Below are positions 23,213 to 36,112 of a DNA stretch of 64,000 bases, piece by piece. Numbering within the stretch: position 1 is the stretch's first letter; each line of letters starts with the position of its first letter. The stretch comes from Gordius sp. MW1 (Eukaryota > Nematomorpha > Gordioida > Gordea > Gordiidae), in the NCBI GenBank assembly GCA_964036665.1, contig OZ038533.1, positions 20,627,692 to 20,691,691 of the forward strand, given 5' to 3'. The translations under genes were made by a program, and so were the position numbers. The notes beneath the pieces are model-generated. The model saw nothing but the letters and a program-made list of their open reading frames with translations. It had not been told where the DNA came from and did not search any database.

Positions 23213-23249
23213 AATCATAAATCGCTTAGCAATTAATTATGTGCAGATG

Positions 23250-23688
23250 CTAATTTAAAAAAAAAGTTGATTTCTATGGAAGTGAAACATGGGCATTAAA
23301 TACCACGGACGGAAAGCTATTACAAGCCACAGAGATGAGAATAATACGGTGGGGCTTGGGATATACTAAGCTCGACCATATAACGAAGGACCTGCTCATG
23401 ACAAAAATGGGTATTCAACCTATGGCGGACATGATTAACGAAAATCAAGGTATGGGCATGTACTAAGAAGGGACACGAATGACGTAAATCGAAAAGTAAT
23501 GGAGGTACCGGGCAAGAGAGGAAGAGGACGACCACGTGTCACTTGGAAAGGGCAAGTAGATAAAGTAATGAAAACAAAAGAGTTAGTCAAGATATGGCAC
23601 TCACCCGGTCAAGATGGAAGAAACTAATCAAAACGAACCCTACGACTGTGCGACCAAATAACTGATAAAGAAGAAAGAGGAATGTATT
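23250..23688 (+). mobile_element. 5'-truncated LINE fragment, copy 4
   Basis: It begins at TTTCTATGGAAGTGAAACAT, equivalent to copy 1 near 16565, and ends at AACTGATAAAGAAGAAAG. It is closer to copy 1 than copy 2 is. This looks like an aborted target-primed insertion. Confidence 0.88.
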
Positions 23689-26600
23689 GAGAAAAACATA
23701 TTGTCACGCCTAATTGACATAAGAATTTGGGCCTTGCCAAAGATTACATTAAAAACAAAACGATCCGAACAGTTTATAAAAAAATGTGGATGTAGTTTTT
23801 TTTACAAAATATCTTAATCTATATAATATTAATATGAAAAAATTTTTATGGTTTTTCAATGATGTATTGGTGGATCAAAATATTAAGCCCCTGTCATGAC
23901 CTCCACAACCATTTGGAAGGGTGTCATGGGGGCGTGAAGAAATTTGTATAGCAATCAATATCAATATATATAGTTTTAAAGTTTATAGAAATTTGGAATC
24001 CAAAACAAAAAAAAACAAAATAGATTGTTTTTTATTTTTAGATTCTAATTGTAATTATATAAAATTATAAACTTATTTCCTTAGAATGTCATTTAGTTTT
24101 TGTTATTATTCATTAATTGAAATTTTATGTTTTGCCCCCCCCCCCCCCAATTAAACTTTTAAACGTTTCGCCCCCCCCCCCAATCCAAAACCTGGCTACG
24201 CCCAGCTTATATTTCATCTATGTTACGCCATCATCATAAAGTTGCAAAATATTTGCAAATGAACTAAAATAATAATAATACACCTACAAATTTAGATTTG
24301 ATTTATAATTTATTGAAAGCAGTAAAATAGAATGATGATCACAATAAACAATGTAAAAAAATAACAATAGCAAGTATAAAATTTTGTTGTAGATATTGGA
24401 TTTTATTAAATAAAACTATCCAAAGATTTTTAGTATCAATTTTGCTTTAATTAAGTTTGCAGTTATAATTTTGCTATGCTTTTAATTATAAAATATGATA
24501 CAATTATAAAGCTAAACACAATTTTTAAAATCATAGTAATAGCATTATCGTAGTTTCAGGATTCTGGCGTTTAGGCATTATGCTCAGGTATGTACTAAAA
24601 ATGTTTAAAATGTTGAAAGAGATTAATTTAAAAAATATCTTAAAAATGAGTCACCGATTAATAAATTTCAAAAATTGGTTAAATTTTCCCTACGTCATTA
24701 TTAAGCGCTTAATAAACTTGTCTCACCAAAACTTAACTATAAATCGCTCAATAAATCTCTTACATTTTTGACAAATCTTAACATAAATGGCTAAATGACT
24801 ATCCAAGAAAGTTCTCCATTATCAGGCTATAGGATAGGCCTACGCCTTGGAAAATAAGGACATCCCTTACCCTCCCGAATAAACAAATTTAGGTATTTGA
24901 ATCGCTTAAAAGTTAAAAAAGTTCGTATTAGCTTGATACTTGAACCCTCAGGCCTTAACGGTTAAATGCGTCCTGTCAGGCCTTTACATGCATAAGCTTT
25001 TTCGTATTTTTACACTTAATTATAATCCCATAACCCATGCCACCAGGCTAAAAATATAAGGCTCTCTTAAATATTTTAATCCCCAGATTTGCGTCCTCTT
25101 TTAACTCTTATGAAAAGTAGCGTTGACCTTTTTTAAAGAATTAGGCAGAAGACTGCCGTCTTATAAATATCCCACCCATTTTAATTAAAACAACCTATTG
25201 CAATTTAACTAGCAAAATTTAATTTTAAATTTGTTTAGGATTTTTGACTCATTCAAAGAGGAAAGTGATGACAAATTACTTATATATAACATTCTCCTCA
25301 TATTAATATATCATAATTGTAATATTTTGAACTCTATTATAAGCAAATATATATCAAAAAAAAATCATTTGTTAAAAGTCAATAAGTTCACGTTTATATC
25401 TATACCCGATTGCATACTCTAATGCTTTGCTGACTTGTCTATCTAGTATTTTAAATAAAAATATAATATGGGAGTAAATAGCCATAAAAATTCAAATCGC
25501 GTTTAAAAAAAAATAAAAATTATTTTTTCAATTTTTTTTGTTGGAACGGAATTTTAAGGTCTATTTTTAGTATAAGAAAAAAATTCAAACTGAAAAAATA
25601 GTTTTTTCACAAATTAATTTAAAAAAAAACAAAAACCCTAAAAAATGCCCGGGGCAAGTCATAGCCCCTTTCGGGGGATAGATTATCCCTTACGTTTTCA
25701 CTTCCTATTGGTGTATGCTAACTCAAACTAATAAAAGATTGTTTTATTTTAAAAAATCATAGGGAATGCAACTGTAATATGGTTATATTTTACATAATAC
25801 AAATAAAAAAGGGTCAAGATGATAATCTGATTTATGTACCCACATAAGCCAAATTCTGCAATGGGAAAAATCTTGAAATAGTCTATTAATATTCCAAATT
25901 ACACTAAGATAAATCATTATTAAACAAAATTATTGTTTTTTAAATCTTGACATTTGTCTACGCAATGAAAAATGGCTAGCACTAGCCCCTCTCCGACTAG
26001 CACCTACCCCTATTTTTATAAACAATTAATAATTCAACATGTTATATTGCAAATAGAAATTTAATTATTAGACATTTTTTGTATAAAAAATATCTTTTTA
26101 TAAAACAGAATTTAAATTAGTCCAAAATATACAGCCAAAAAAATTTTATGTTCAAAATATAAAATTTTGTCAAGGCTACTAATAGCCCCGAAAAATCGAT
26201 TTTCCTCTATAAAAATTTTAAATTTTTTTTACCTATACCTTATAAAAAAATACACATATGGTTTAAATTTTAATTATAAATCATTATTATTTCAAAAAAT
26301 AATTACAAAGATATTTTTAACCCCGGGCTACGACTAGCCCCGGTCTCCCCTATCTTTTTATTTTCTTAAGTAGGGAGAAACTTGGAAGAATATAATATTT
26401 TTTGTGTAAATATTTAAACCATCCACCCTTGAAAATTATTAAACTTCTACTAGATGTGATTAGTATATACACAAAAATTAAAAAGATGGCGTTGAGCCCT
26501 ATTTATAATTAATGCATCGTGCTATATGTTTGATGCCTTTATTATATTTATTGAAACAATGCCCTAATTCTGGACAAAACAAATATTTGATTAAGTTTTG

Positions 26601-28318
26601 GATTATCTGCTGATCTAATAACTTAAAGGCTGATTAAATAGGTCTGTTAAAATACACCCAGCTACCTATTGAGAAAGTCCATATTATTTACTATATATGG
26701 ACTAAACTAAGTAGTTTACATATAAAAGTAGGTACTATACCCTTTAATTACATTGCTTAATTATAACTATAAAAAATTAATAAAAATTATTTATCATTCA
26801 TATTTATTGTAAGATTTTAACCGATTTCAATTAATGTTTAATGAATATTGCTGTTAAATTAATTTTTACTTATATTATAATAGAATAAGGTGCGTAGCCT
26901 GAAGTTGAGCTGAAAGGAGAAGGCAATAATAGGTATAAGAGGGGCACAATATTTATTTTTTAAAAAATTTAACAATATACATTAGCAAATATGTTTAAAT
27001 AGTATTTAGGGGACGCCTGGCAACGATATTAAAAGATATCTGCCAATTATATTTAAATAACTCATATTCTACACTCAAAAATAAAACCTTGTAGCCTTAT
27101 AGCATTTACCTTTCAATAAAAATGTAGAAATAAATTTAAAAAAACGATTGATTTGTAAGTATAAGAATATTTAAAGAATTTATACTTGTTAGGTGGTGCA
27201 ACTAAGTTAGTTTAATTATGAGTACTAAATAGAAGCCACAAAAATTTATGTTCATCAGTTGATTAAACTAAACGATAATCATGTAATAATTTTCAAAAAT
27301 ATTGATGTTACAAATAGCAAAGCATCTCACGCGTGATTTAAAGTACATGTGATTTCTACTTGATACAACCTAAAAATTTTATTGCTTTGTAACATTTTTC
27401 CTATAAAAAAGTGTGACTTGCAAAACATTTTTTGGACAATTTAAAAAATTTATCACGTAAGAATAAAAATGCTTAATAAAAATAAAAAGAATTATTTTTA
27501 AATTTTACGAACCTAAATAATTAATTACAGCTTTGGCCTTATTAAAAAATAACTATTATACATTTAAGACTAAAAATTGCCAATTTTACTGATAGTTAAT
27601 TAGTTAATTGCACATTAGTTTAGGATTTTAAACAAAATATTTAAACTTACATATATCTTGGGAGGATATTATGAAATCTTGCAAGAATATTGGAACCTAA
27701 TGAATAATTAATTAGTAATTTGTAATATAAAAACGGCTTTTTCATGTAACAAACTTTGTCATTATTTTTTATCCATATTCAATCTAAAAATCGATATCTA
27801 GTAGTAATTTGAATCGAGAGACTGATTAAAATGTCAATTCTTAAATTACTTAATGCATTTTTTTCTTATCAGGAACATTATAGTTTTATGAATTCTCATT
27901 GTGTGATAACAAATTAATGAAACATGTCTTCTATTGATTTTTCCAAAAAAAATAATTTTTACAAATATTAGAATATCAATAGTTTACTAACTGGGTTTTA
28001 AATGAATTTTTAAATCAATATATATTTTATAAATATGTTTGTAAACATTTTAATTTATATTTACAATACTATTTAGTTTTGTATTTCTTTTATTTATTAA
28101 ATCTTTAATTAACTTTGACCTTCAAAAGCAAGAATGTTCTAGCTAGTTTCTAAATTATTTTTCTAAATTTAATATTCAACATTATTTTGCGTATTTAAAT
28201 TTAAGTAATAAATTTGTTTGTTTAAACATATAATGCGCCTATATAGCCAGATAAACTGCGAAACAGTTGTTAAAAAATAAATAGTATATTTAACTAGTTG
28301 TATTATAATGGGATATAA
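23689..28318. other. AT-rich region without supported genes
   Basis: A relic of the CCTGGCTACGCCCA MITE with two C runs lies at 24135-24205. Around 25645-25690 and 26320-26350 there are short GC-rich patches with CCCCGGGC / GCCCGGGG-like words and repeated TAGCCCC. Everything else is AT-rich with only short random frames. Confidence 0.5.
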
Positions 28319-29807
28319 TTAACACTCCGTTGGTTAGGTGGGGTCAATGAGGACCCCAAGCGGTTTCTAAATGTAGTACAAATTAAGTTAGTGATTATTA
28401 TTATTTCATTTTTTCAGTAGCTTAATAAAATTTATCCTAAAATATCTCTGCAAAATTTGGCCTGTTTTTATCATATAGTTTTTAAGAGACAACGTTAACC
28501 TTCCACAATATGAAACAAAAAAATTTAAATATTTTTTTTGAAATTTTTATCATAAACCATTATTCTTAACCTATTTGTAAAAATTTCTTCTAAACATTTT
28601 CTTTTATTTGAGATATTTAAATTTTAGACTCAGATTTTAACATGTTTATTTTTCCTCGTGGTATTTCAAAATTTTCCTGTGCACTTTGATATTTAAACAT
28701 ATCTAACATTAAAAAGTGCTATATATTTGATATTTTTTGTCTGAAGATGGTATATAAATATAAAAAGATAAAAAATTTTCAAGTGGTCCCAAATAAATAA
28801 ACATTAAATATTAGTTTGAAGAGTTTATACTTAATAGTTAATATTATAGTAGCTTAGAATTTAATAGACTAATTACTAATGTCTGTTTATAATGTGTATA
28901 AAGTAAGTAACCATAGACTAATAGACTGCTCATCTCTTATATAATCACGCATCAAAAGTGTTGCCAAAAACGACCGTCATTTTGATAAGTGAAGTAGAGT
29001 TTGTAATAGCTATGGATTGTATTGGACAATAATCATTGATCTTATAACATGAAACAACCCATTTTAATCATTAGCGATTTTAAACATTCATCAAACCATA
29101 TTAATTGGCCAAAATTCATGTTTCACTCTTCAAAATGGCTGCCAAAATGTGGAACACTTTTTAAAAGGGAATGTGCAGTCTATTAGTCTATGTAAGTAAC
29201 TGAATTAACTTTATTGTAAATTTAAAACAAATCAAATTTGATATTAATTATGCGTAGGTTTTTTTGCAATATTGACTGTTTTTATAGCCTTATATGATGT
29301 TTGATTTAAGACTATATGAAGCTTATTTTATATTCTTAAATTCAACCTTATACGATGTATTTCTATTTTAAAAATTTAAAACTAAGTTGAGCAATTACAA
29401 TAAAAATCTTTGTCTCCAAAAATAAAAAGTCAAAACTTCCTTAAGTTTGGACAACTCTATTTTTTTTGTTTTGAGGTTTTTATGCCAAATTTTTTATATT
29501 TATAGTTCCAACCTAATATATATGATCTTATATTAAATTATAAAATTGGGAGAGAAAAAATTGTTTTGCATAAATATAGTCACATAGGGGAAAATTTTAG
29601 GATTTGACTAATTGCAATTATAAAATTGTGACCACTTGTTCAAATACCCAAAGAACATATCAATTTACAGATAAGAGTTAAAGTATTATGCTTATAAAGT
29701 TTTAAAAGTTTATATCATAATACAACAAAGTTATAGCTATTTAAAGTTTGGGGTCATCATGACTTTCCATCCGTGTTAGGATTTTGACCTGACCAATGGA
29801 GGGTTAA
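28319..29807. mobile_element. piggyBac-like non-autonomous element
   Basis: It is flanked by TTAA at 28319-28322 and 29804-29807. Terminal sequences are CACTCCGTTGGTTAGG on the left and, in reverse complement, CCCTCCATTGGTCAGG on the right. Just inside are GAGGACCCCAA on the left and ATGACCCCAAA in inverted form on the right. The 1.49 kb interior is AT-rich, holds no transposase frame, and is interrupted by a second MITE at 28912-29192. Confidence 0.82.
28912..29192. mobile_element. 281-bp hAT-type MITE nested in the piggyBac-like element
   Basis: The inverted ends are CATAGACTAATAGACTGC and GCAGTCTATTAGTCTATG (18 bases, exact). The 8-bp target duplication TAAGTAAC is identical at 28904-28911 and 29193-29200. 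The interior is non-coding. Confidence 0.95.
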
Positions 29808-31026
29808 TAAAACATCACTTATCAACAATAAAGATTTATTTTGCCATTTAATTCTTTATTTCACAAAGGTTTTTAGCTAAATTAAATACAGACGGATGTT
29901 TTTAATTGTTTTGAAGTGCAAATGGTTTTTAACTTTCCCAGTAAACAATTTAAAAATGATTGATTATAAAATGTATCCTTAATAAATTACAAGATTATTG
30001 CTATGATATTTTGCAATCACTCTAATTGCTATTTTTAATCTTACAGGAAATGTTATGTATTCCGATAGATGATATCCTGCCATTTCGTAATTATAATGAT
30101 ACTTCCTCTAGACCCCTTGCACTCAAATAAAAATAAAGGCTTCCCTTCATTATTGGTTAAAGCTTGATAAGTCATTGTTCCTTATTATAGGAAAGTTATA
30201 ATAAATTGCATAGCACTTGTACGTTTTTAATATATAACTTGTGAATATGTTAATATCAATTGCCTTTCTAATGGCTTCTTCATGCATAATACATAAAGTG
30301 TATCCTACAAGCAGGGCAAACTAGCGAACTCGGCTCTTTTTCAATTAAAATTTATCTAATTTATACCCTTTTTATCACTTTTATATAAATCTACAATATT
30401 TCTGATGCCGCATAAAGTAAAATATGTACCAAACAGTTTATATTAGGCACTTGCGAATACAACCGAATTTTAGATTACTTGGTTTTATAATATAATAAAT
30501 TTGGTTCAACTAATGTTTAAATTTGAGCCCGAGGTTTTATTAATCGATATTATATATAATAGCCGGTCGGAATGGTGAGCAAAGCGGGTTTTAAAATATC
30601 AAAACGAGTTTGTGCCAGGCTAAGTATGGGTCCAAAATTTTGTGTTGGCAGACCTTGGAATGCAGCTTTTTACAAATTATAGTTAGATCAACGCTTCCAA
30701 GAGAGGCCTAGTTGCGTTCCTTAGATCTAAATTTAACTGCTAAATTATTAATAACCCATTACTTTTGTATGATCTTACATCTCCCTGCAAGTAATACTCG
30801 GTAGGGCAAGGCATATTCACCAGCCAAACTGATTTCGATTTACAACTTAACTGAGATAATCTATTTATCCAGTAATCAGTCTAATATCCTAATGTGGCTT
30901 CTAATTAAGCGTCTTTTCATTGATGTCAGCAGACATCCTATTGCTAATTCACGCCATCTATAATCTAAGTTTAAGGAACCAAGTGTCAATGTAAATTCAC
31001 AACTCTTTCTTCATATTTATGAAATA
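29808..31026. other. Region without supported genes
   Basis: The composition becomes slightly less AT-rich from about 30540, but no frame over 60 codons and no repeat boundary can be supported. Confidence 0.45.
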
Positions 31027-31630
31027 CTAGATGAACCTGGCAAACGTTGTTTTGCCATTTACCAGGGTGTATTAAATTTTGTTGGAATTTAGGCCATATA
31101 TGATGATAAAGCGATTATTGAAGTAAATATAAAGTTTGATGTCTGTTGCGTCAATTACTATTTTGCTCGCGGCATATTACTTATGTCTTGAAACTTAATT
31201 GACTCATTTACATTACCTTACCACTTCGCGACGTTAATGGACCAATCACATGTTCCTCGCGGATTCACCACTAAATGTAATTGATTTATTCAATTAATTC
31301 GCGATTATATAAAGGCGTTTAAAACACTTCTTTATACTCTTCGAACTCTTTTATTTTCCCTCACTTTATTATATACCTTCAATAAAGAGTCTCTCCTTTC
31401 CCAATATGTCTATATGTTCTACTTCTATTGTTCTATTTCCGTATACAGTGCAACGCGTACGAATACTCAAAAACTACTGGACCGATTTGGCTCAAACAAA
31501 TCTTAAAACATGCTCCGGAGTGTTAGGAATAAACTGTGAAATTTTGAGCCAAATCGGTCTGGTGGTTTTCCAAAATTGGTGGCGGCATATATACACACAT
31601 ATATACATAGTTTCATTTTTACATATAGGA
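31027..31630 (-). mobile_element. Complete non-autonomous Helitron, 604 bp
   Basis: Read on the minus strand, the 5' end is TCCTATATGTAAAAATGAAA, beginning TC after an A. The 3' end is the hairpin GGCAAAACAACGTTTGCC (31056-31039), eight bases, CTAG, then host T. Insertion between A and T, a TC start, and a hairpin followed by CTAG are the full Helitron signature. About 190 bases at the 5' side match the start of a second copy at 63758. Confidence 0.93.
31242..31386 (+). promoter_or_regulatory. CCAAT, TATA and poly(A)-type signals inside the Helitron
   Basis: CCAAT occurs at 31242, TATATAAA at 31306-31313 and AATAAA at 31381-31386, in the order and spacing of a compact Pol II promoter with an early poly(A) signal, or of an LTR. 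It points opposite to the Helitron. Function is inferred only. Confidence 0.4.
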
Positions 31631-32436
31631 TAAAAGCAACTTTGAATGCTATCTGATTTTAAATCTCATCTTTCTTTATTAAATGGGAACTTTGGAATTT
31701 ACATTCCTTGTTTAAGAGATGATGCAGTTGGAATAACATTTTTAATCACTTAATATAAAACCTTTTTTAATACTGTATTAAAAAATCGGCCACTTTTAAT
31801 TTTTCCTTTATTATACAAATACAAATCTCAAGCCTAATGCTAAGATCATTTTGGAATTCTGTTGTTAATTGGGCAAATATTTTACAGCTTTTCACCATTG
31901 TTCTAATCCAGGGCGAGGCTAACAATATCCTCAATTATAAAGAATTAAACAACCGAGTCCTCTTCCGTTGGTTTAGAGCCTTTGACCCTATTTTGAAAGA
32001 AAGTCCATTACAGAATCTATGAAAGGTTGTTATTCAAGGCATATATAATTACTATTTAAATTTGCTGATCAAATATAAAAATGGAAATAATTGGATTCAT
32101 TAAATAAGTAATAGGTTGTCTATGAGGCCATCACTTTCATAAAATTGATAGTTAATCTTAACTAGCACACGTAAACAGTTAAATCCTTTTATTCCGTTTC
32201 ATGAAATGTCACAACCTATCAAAATAGACTAAACTTTTTTAATGAAAAGTACATACAAGGATTACTATAATTAAAAAAATAGTAAACGTGTTCTATCCCA
32301 ACTTTTTGATAAATTTATGTATTGGTACGGTTTTTAATGTTTACCGCGTGTGTGCATAATGTAATCCCGTTTAATTAATGAATTATACTATCTATGTGTA
32401 TTTAATTTAACAAAAAAATAAAATAAATAATTAAAG
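31631..32436. other. Region without supported genes
   Basis: A 61-codon frame at 31837-32022 has no recognisable motif. The rest is AT-rich. Confidence 0.4.
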
Positions 32437-32790
32437 AGGTGGGAAGGGGGAGGGGGAAAGGGGAGGAGGGGAAGGGAAGGGGTGAAGGGAAGGGGGAACG
32501 AAACTCATCTATACTCCGTATAAACGTAGCATATTGATATGCAATTATGGGCGAGAAAGGTGGGAAGGGGCGAGAATGCCTATAGGGGGTATAAAATGCA
32601 AAATGATTAGTTAATTATTTATACAAATATTTAAATTTTATCAATGGTATTAATAAGAACAATATATTAATTAAAAAAATGAAATATGCCCTCTCCGGGT
32701 ATCGAACCAGCAATTCAGAACGTTGGAAGGACAACGGACGGACGGACAACAAAAAGCGAGCCCATAAATTGCATAGCAATTAGTAATCAT
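32437..32790 (+). repeat. W2 repeat copy b joined to a W repeat end
   Basis: A GGGAAGGG purine tract, TATACTCCGTATAAACG, TTATGGGCGAGAAAGGTGGG and AATGCAAAATGATTAGTTAA make up W2 copy b. It is followed at about 32640 by the W end in reverse: TATCAATGGTATTAATAAG, GCCCTCTCCGGGTATCGAAC, then four-base GGAC repeats and TTGCATAGCAATTA. Confidence 0.82.
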
Positions 32791-33757
32791 AAAAACGTCC
32801 CGAAAAATTGAACGTAGAGTAGGTATGTATGACATTGTACTTACCTCTGATAATGAATATACGGAATGGATTTTGTAGTGTCATAAAAGTGTCAAGCCAG
32901 CGAGGGGTGATAATTGGGCGGGATGGATACAGGTGGGTACACACCCTAGGGGGTGGCCTTTCAATACTGATTTAGATGAAGGTAAGCAATTTGCGGAAAT
33001 TTACTTGATGTCTTAATTTTACGAACAATAAGTGGCAGGGAGATTGATCTACTATTAACCACCATCTATTAATTAAAAAAGGGGAATGCCCATCAATCTG
33101 GGATGACAAATAAATGTGCCTGCCGTAGATAGTGCGATGATTTTCCATGATAAGTTTATTAATTATTATATTACAGTTTGGAGACAGAGAAGTGATATGG
33201 AGGGAGGTTGTGTGTGTGGTGGCGGATTAGATTAACATTGGCAATGAATTCGTTTTATGAGCGCTTGTCGTCGCCCTTTTGTCACTCACTGCTGCACTGC
33301 TAAACTAACTAGTGAGGGGGGGGGCACAGGGACCCATATCAGTAGAAGCATAGTCCCTTGTAGGGGGAGGGCAAAGAGAAATTATCAATGTTAACCTAAT
33401 ATAGCAACTCAAAAAACGAAAAATAACGATGACATTGCAAATATAAGATACGTATTACGCGTTACAAAAACTCCTAAATCTTTTGCTAAAATTATAGATT
33501 TTTGTATAGTATAAAGCGTATAAGTTAATTAATAGGATAATTGACGGAATAAGTTAATTTATTTAAAAAAATCCACAATGAGTTAGAACCTAATTACATA
33601 ATATATTGACTTTTAATACGTAAATTGAGTTCATTTGATTTAGGAGTTATTATAATTATTAATAAAAATTCCTTTTTAATCTGTTAAATGCCTTGGGGTC
33701 AAGGGACCCATCTCCCTTAGTAACCTATCATTTTAAACAATTATCACTACTTTTCAA
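32791..33757. other. Mostly unique-looking region with a short W relic
   Basis: The piece 32810-33250 is less AT-rich than its surroundings and not obviously repeated in this window. On the minus strand at about 32990-32870 an open stretch ends in a good donor (CAGAG|gtaagt), but no start or partner exon could be found. At 33310-33420 is a W relic (GCACAGGGACCCATATCAGT). Confidence 0.4.
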
Positions 33758-33956
33758 TAGAGTTGTTAAATTGCTAACTTTCTTCAACTCCAGCTACCAT
33801 CTGCTAGAGTTTCTGCTCGGCCCTCGAGCATTTTTATAGGCTACTGTTTTGCCTAGTGCACCGAACACCGAGCACATATTGTGCTAACGCGCATATTAAG
33901 CAACTCAGTGTGCGTGCTCGCGTCTGGAGTTTGAAGTTAGCAATTTAACAACTCTA
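33758..33956. mobile_element. 199-bp hAT-type MITE with perfect target duplication
   Basis: The inverted ends are TAGAGTTGTTAAATTGCTAA and, at the right, TTAGCAATTTAACAACTCTA (20 of 20 bases). The 8-bp duplication CTTTTCAA flanks it at 33750-33757 and 33957-33964. The interior has CTCG/GAGCAC-rich inverted words. Confidence 0.95.
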
Positions 33957-34324
33957 CTTTTCAATATAAATCTTGAAAGAAAATTATTTCGTTCAAACAA
34001 TTTTGATCTTTTTTTATCAGCTGGGCTGCCTGTTTTTTAGGTGACAATTAAATACTTTCGACCAAATGTACCACCACATTGTTTCCTGATTAATGTGACA
34101 AACGAATTTATATCTATCAAAATGTATTTTTTGACATTTTTTCTACTAATAATTTTTGGAATTATCCCATTGCAATACTTTTATTACTTTAGTTTATACA
34201 TAAAAATTTTATTTAATTAATAACAAAATTAAGTCAGTATTCGAATAGGCGAGCCATAATTTGAATTATGACTATAGACTCAATTTAAATCATGCGCACA
34301 TGTATAGTATAAACAAGATATTAA
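33957..34324. other. AT-rich spacer
   Basis: After the MITE target duplication I see only AT-rich unique sequence and no gene. Confidence 0.4.
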
Positions 34325-35235
34325 AAAAACGAAAAAATTCCCAATCAGACCTTGGCCATTGGTCATTTTTTCCATCACTTTGGCCAGTGGTCATTTATTC
34401 TAATGGATAGCGGACACCAAATAACTAGCCTATAATTGTAATCTAGAAAAAAAAATCGATTTTAATCTCATTTTGGCCAGTGGTCATTTTTTCATTCAGT
34501 AGCCAGGACAGGTCAAAAAGGATATAAATACATAAAAGACGAAAAAAAACTAAAAAAAATTTCGATTCACACTTTGGCCAAGGGTCATTTTTTCATTGGT
34601 CAGTAGCCAGGACAAGGTCAAAAAGGATATAAATAAATAAGAGACGAAAAAAACAAAAAAGAAATTCCGAATCACAATTTGGCCAAAGGTCATTTTTTTC
34701 ATTGGTCAGCAGACAGCGGACGGCCAAAAAGTCATATTATCAATATTAACATTAACAATATATTAATTTAAAAAAAAACTAAAATTTTTTTGCCCTCTCC
34801 GGGTAACGAACCAGCAATTAAGAATTTGCCCTCGCCGGATTGAACGCACATTAGTAGAGGCATATGCTTTTAAAGGGGGATGGGCACAGCAACACATATC
34901 AGTAGAGCATAGGCCCTTCTAGGGGAGGGCATAGGGTAATTATCAATGTTAACCTAATATACCAATTTAAAAACCAAAAAAAAAATTCGCAACATAATTT
35001 GGCCAATGGTCATTTTTTCATTGGTCAGTAGCCAGGACACGGTCAAAAAGTCATATTATCAATGGTATTAACAAGAACAATATATTAATTTTATTAAAAA
35101 AAAATTGCCCTCTTCGGGATTCGAACCCACATCAGTATAGGCATAAGCCTTTGTGGGGGGGCACAGGTATCCTAAGCCCTTGTAGGGGGGGGGGCATAGG
35201 TAATTATCAATGTTAACCTAATATAGCTATTCAAA
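34325..35235 (-). repeat. W repeat array
   Basis: At least five diverged units of TTTGGCCA..GGTCATTTTTT..CATTGGTCAG occur, with two insertions of the GC-rich module GCCCTCTCCGGGTAACGAAC / TTCGGGATTCGAACCCACAT (a B-box-like GGTTCGAATCC in reverse). The array is in reverse relative to that at 50 kb. Confidence 0.82.
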
Positions 35236-35735
35236 AAACGTTATTAGTGTAAAAGACCTTCCATATATGTATTGATGGAATCTTTTTACTCCATGTGTGC
35301 TTGGATAGATATGGGGGCGGGAGTGGAAGAGATGGAGAAAGGGAGAGAGAGATGTGTTAGTAAACAGCGCGTGTGTAATATGAACTCTAATGAACTCCTT
35401 TTTCCAGACATAGTGGGACGAATTTTGATAAGGAAAAGGGGTTTTCGCAAACGCGTATAAATTTGAGTATAAGGGAGATATAAAATAAAATAATGAACCT
35501 ATAGATGAAACTTTAATCTACACGAATATATCACTATTTTTCGCAATATTAAAAACGCCGTGGCAATATAGCCTCAAAAGGCTTAAAAAGATCATTTTTA
35601 ACACTTTCAACCTCGTATATCTAAAAAACTGGTAATCGTAGAAAAAAACTAAAAACATATTATTTTTTAGCGCAAAATTCTCACAGAATTAATGGTCGGA
35701 TGATACAATCACAAAGTCAATATTTTTATAGCTGT
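35236..35735 (+). repeat. Y repeat, most complete copy
   Basis: Recognisable blocks are TGCTTGGATAGATATGGGGG, GAGAAAGGGAGAGAGAGATG, CCAGACATAGTGGGACGAAT, ACCTATAGATGAAACTTTAA and CACAAAGTCAATATTTTTAT. The same order appears, with two insertions, at 39.29-42.55 kb, and partly in reverse near 17.6 kb. The 62-codon frame inside is not supported as a gene. Confidence 0.72.
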
Positions 35736-36112
35736 GTAATTATAGTTTGTTATTATCATATAAATCGTCATGATTTATTCTGCACGATTAACGAAATTAT
35801 TAGGGTTAACAATCCATTTGTTTTAAATCAGGGTCTTGATTCTAAAACAGGCAAAGTTTTAAAGAAATAGGGAAATTTAAGGAACAAAAAACTAATGAGT
35901 CAAAATAACTCAGGCAAAAAATGTTATTTACATTATACATGGAATTAGCGTTATTTTGTTAAGAGCAAAATCATTATATGTCGGTTAAAAAATTTGGGAA
36001 CACACTGAATTCCATTTAATATTGATCATCATAAATTAAAGAAACTATCAGTTTTTAATTAATCGCTTCGTAATGAGTTCATTCTTTCAAAATATTTTAA
36101 ATTTGAAAATCA
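35736..36112. other. AT-rich spacer
   Basis: Between the Y repeat and the minus-strand LINE I see nothing that can be named. Confidence 0.4.

Noticed and set aside
31060-31445. A second solo LTR inside the Helitron
   Set aside because: TATA and poly(A) signals are present, but no TG..CA borders with matching flanks could be defined.
32870-32990. Minus-strand open stretch ending in a good gtaagt donor, considered as an isolated exon
   Set aside because: No start, acceptor, partner exon or family motif was found.
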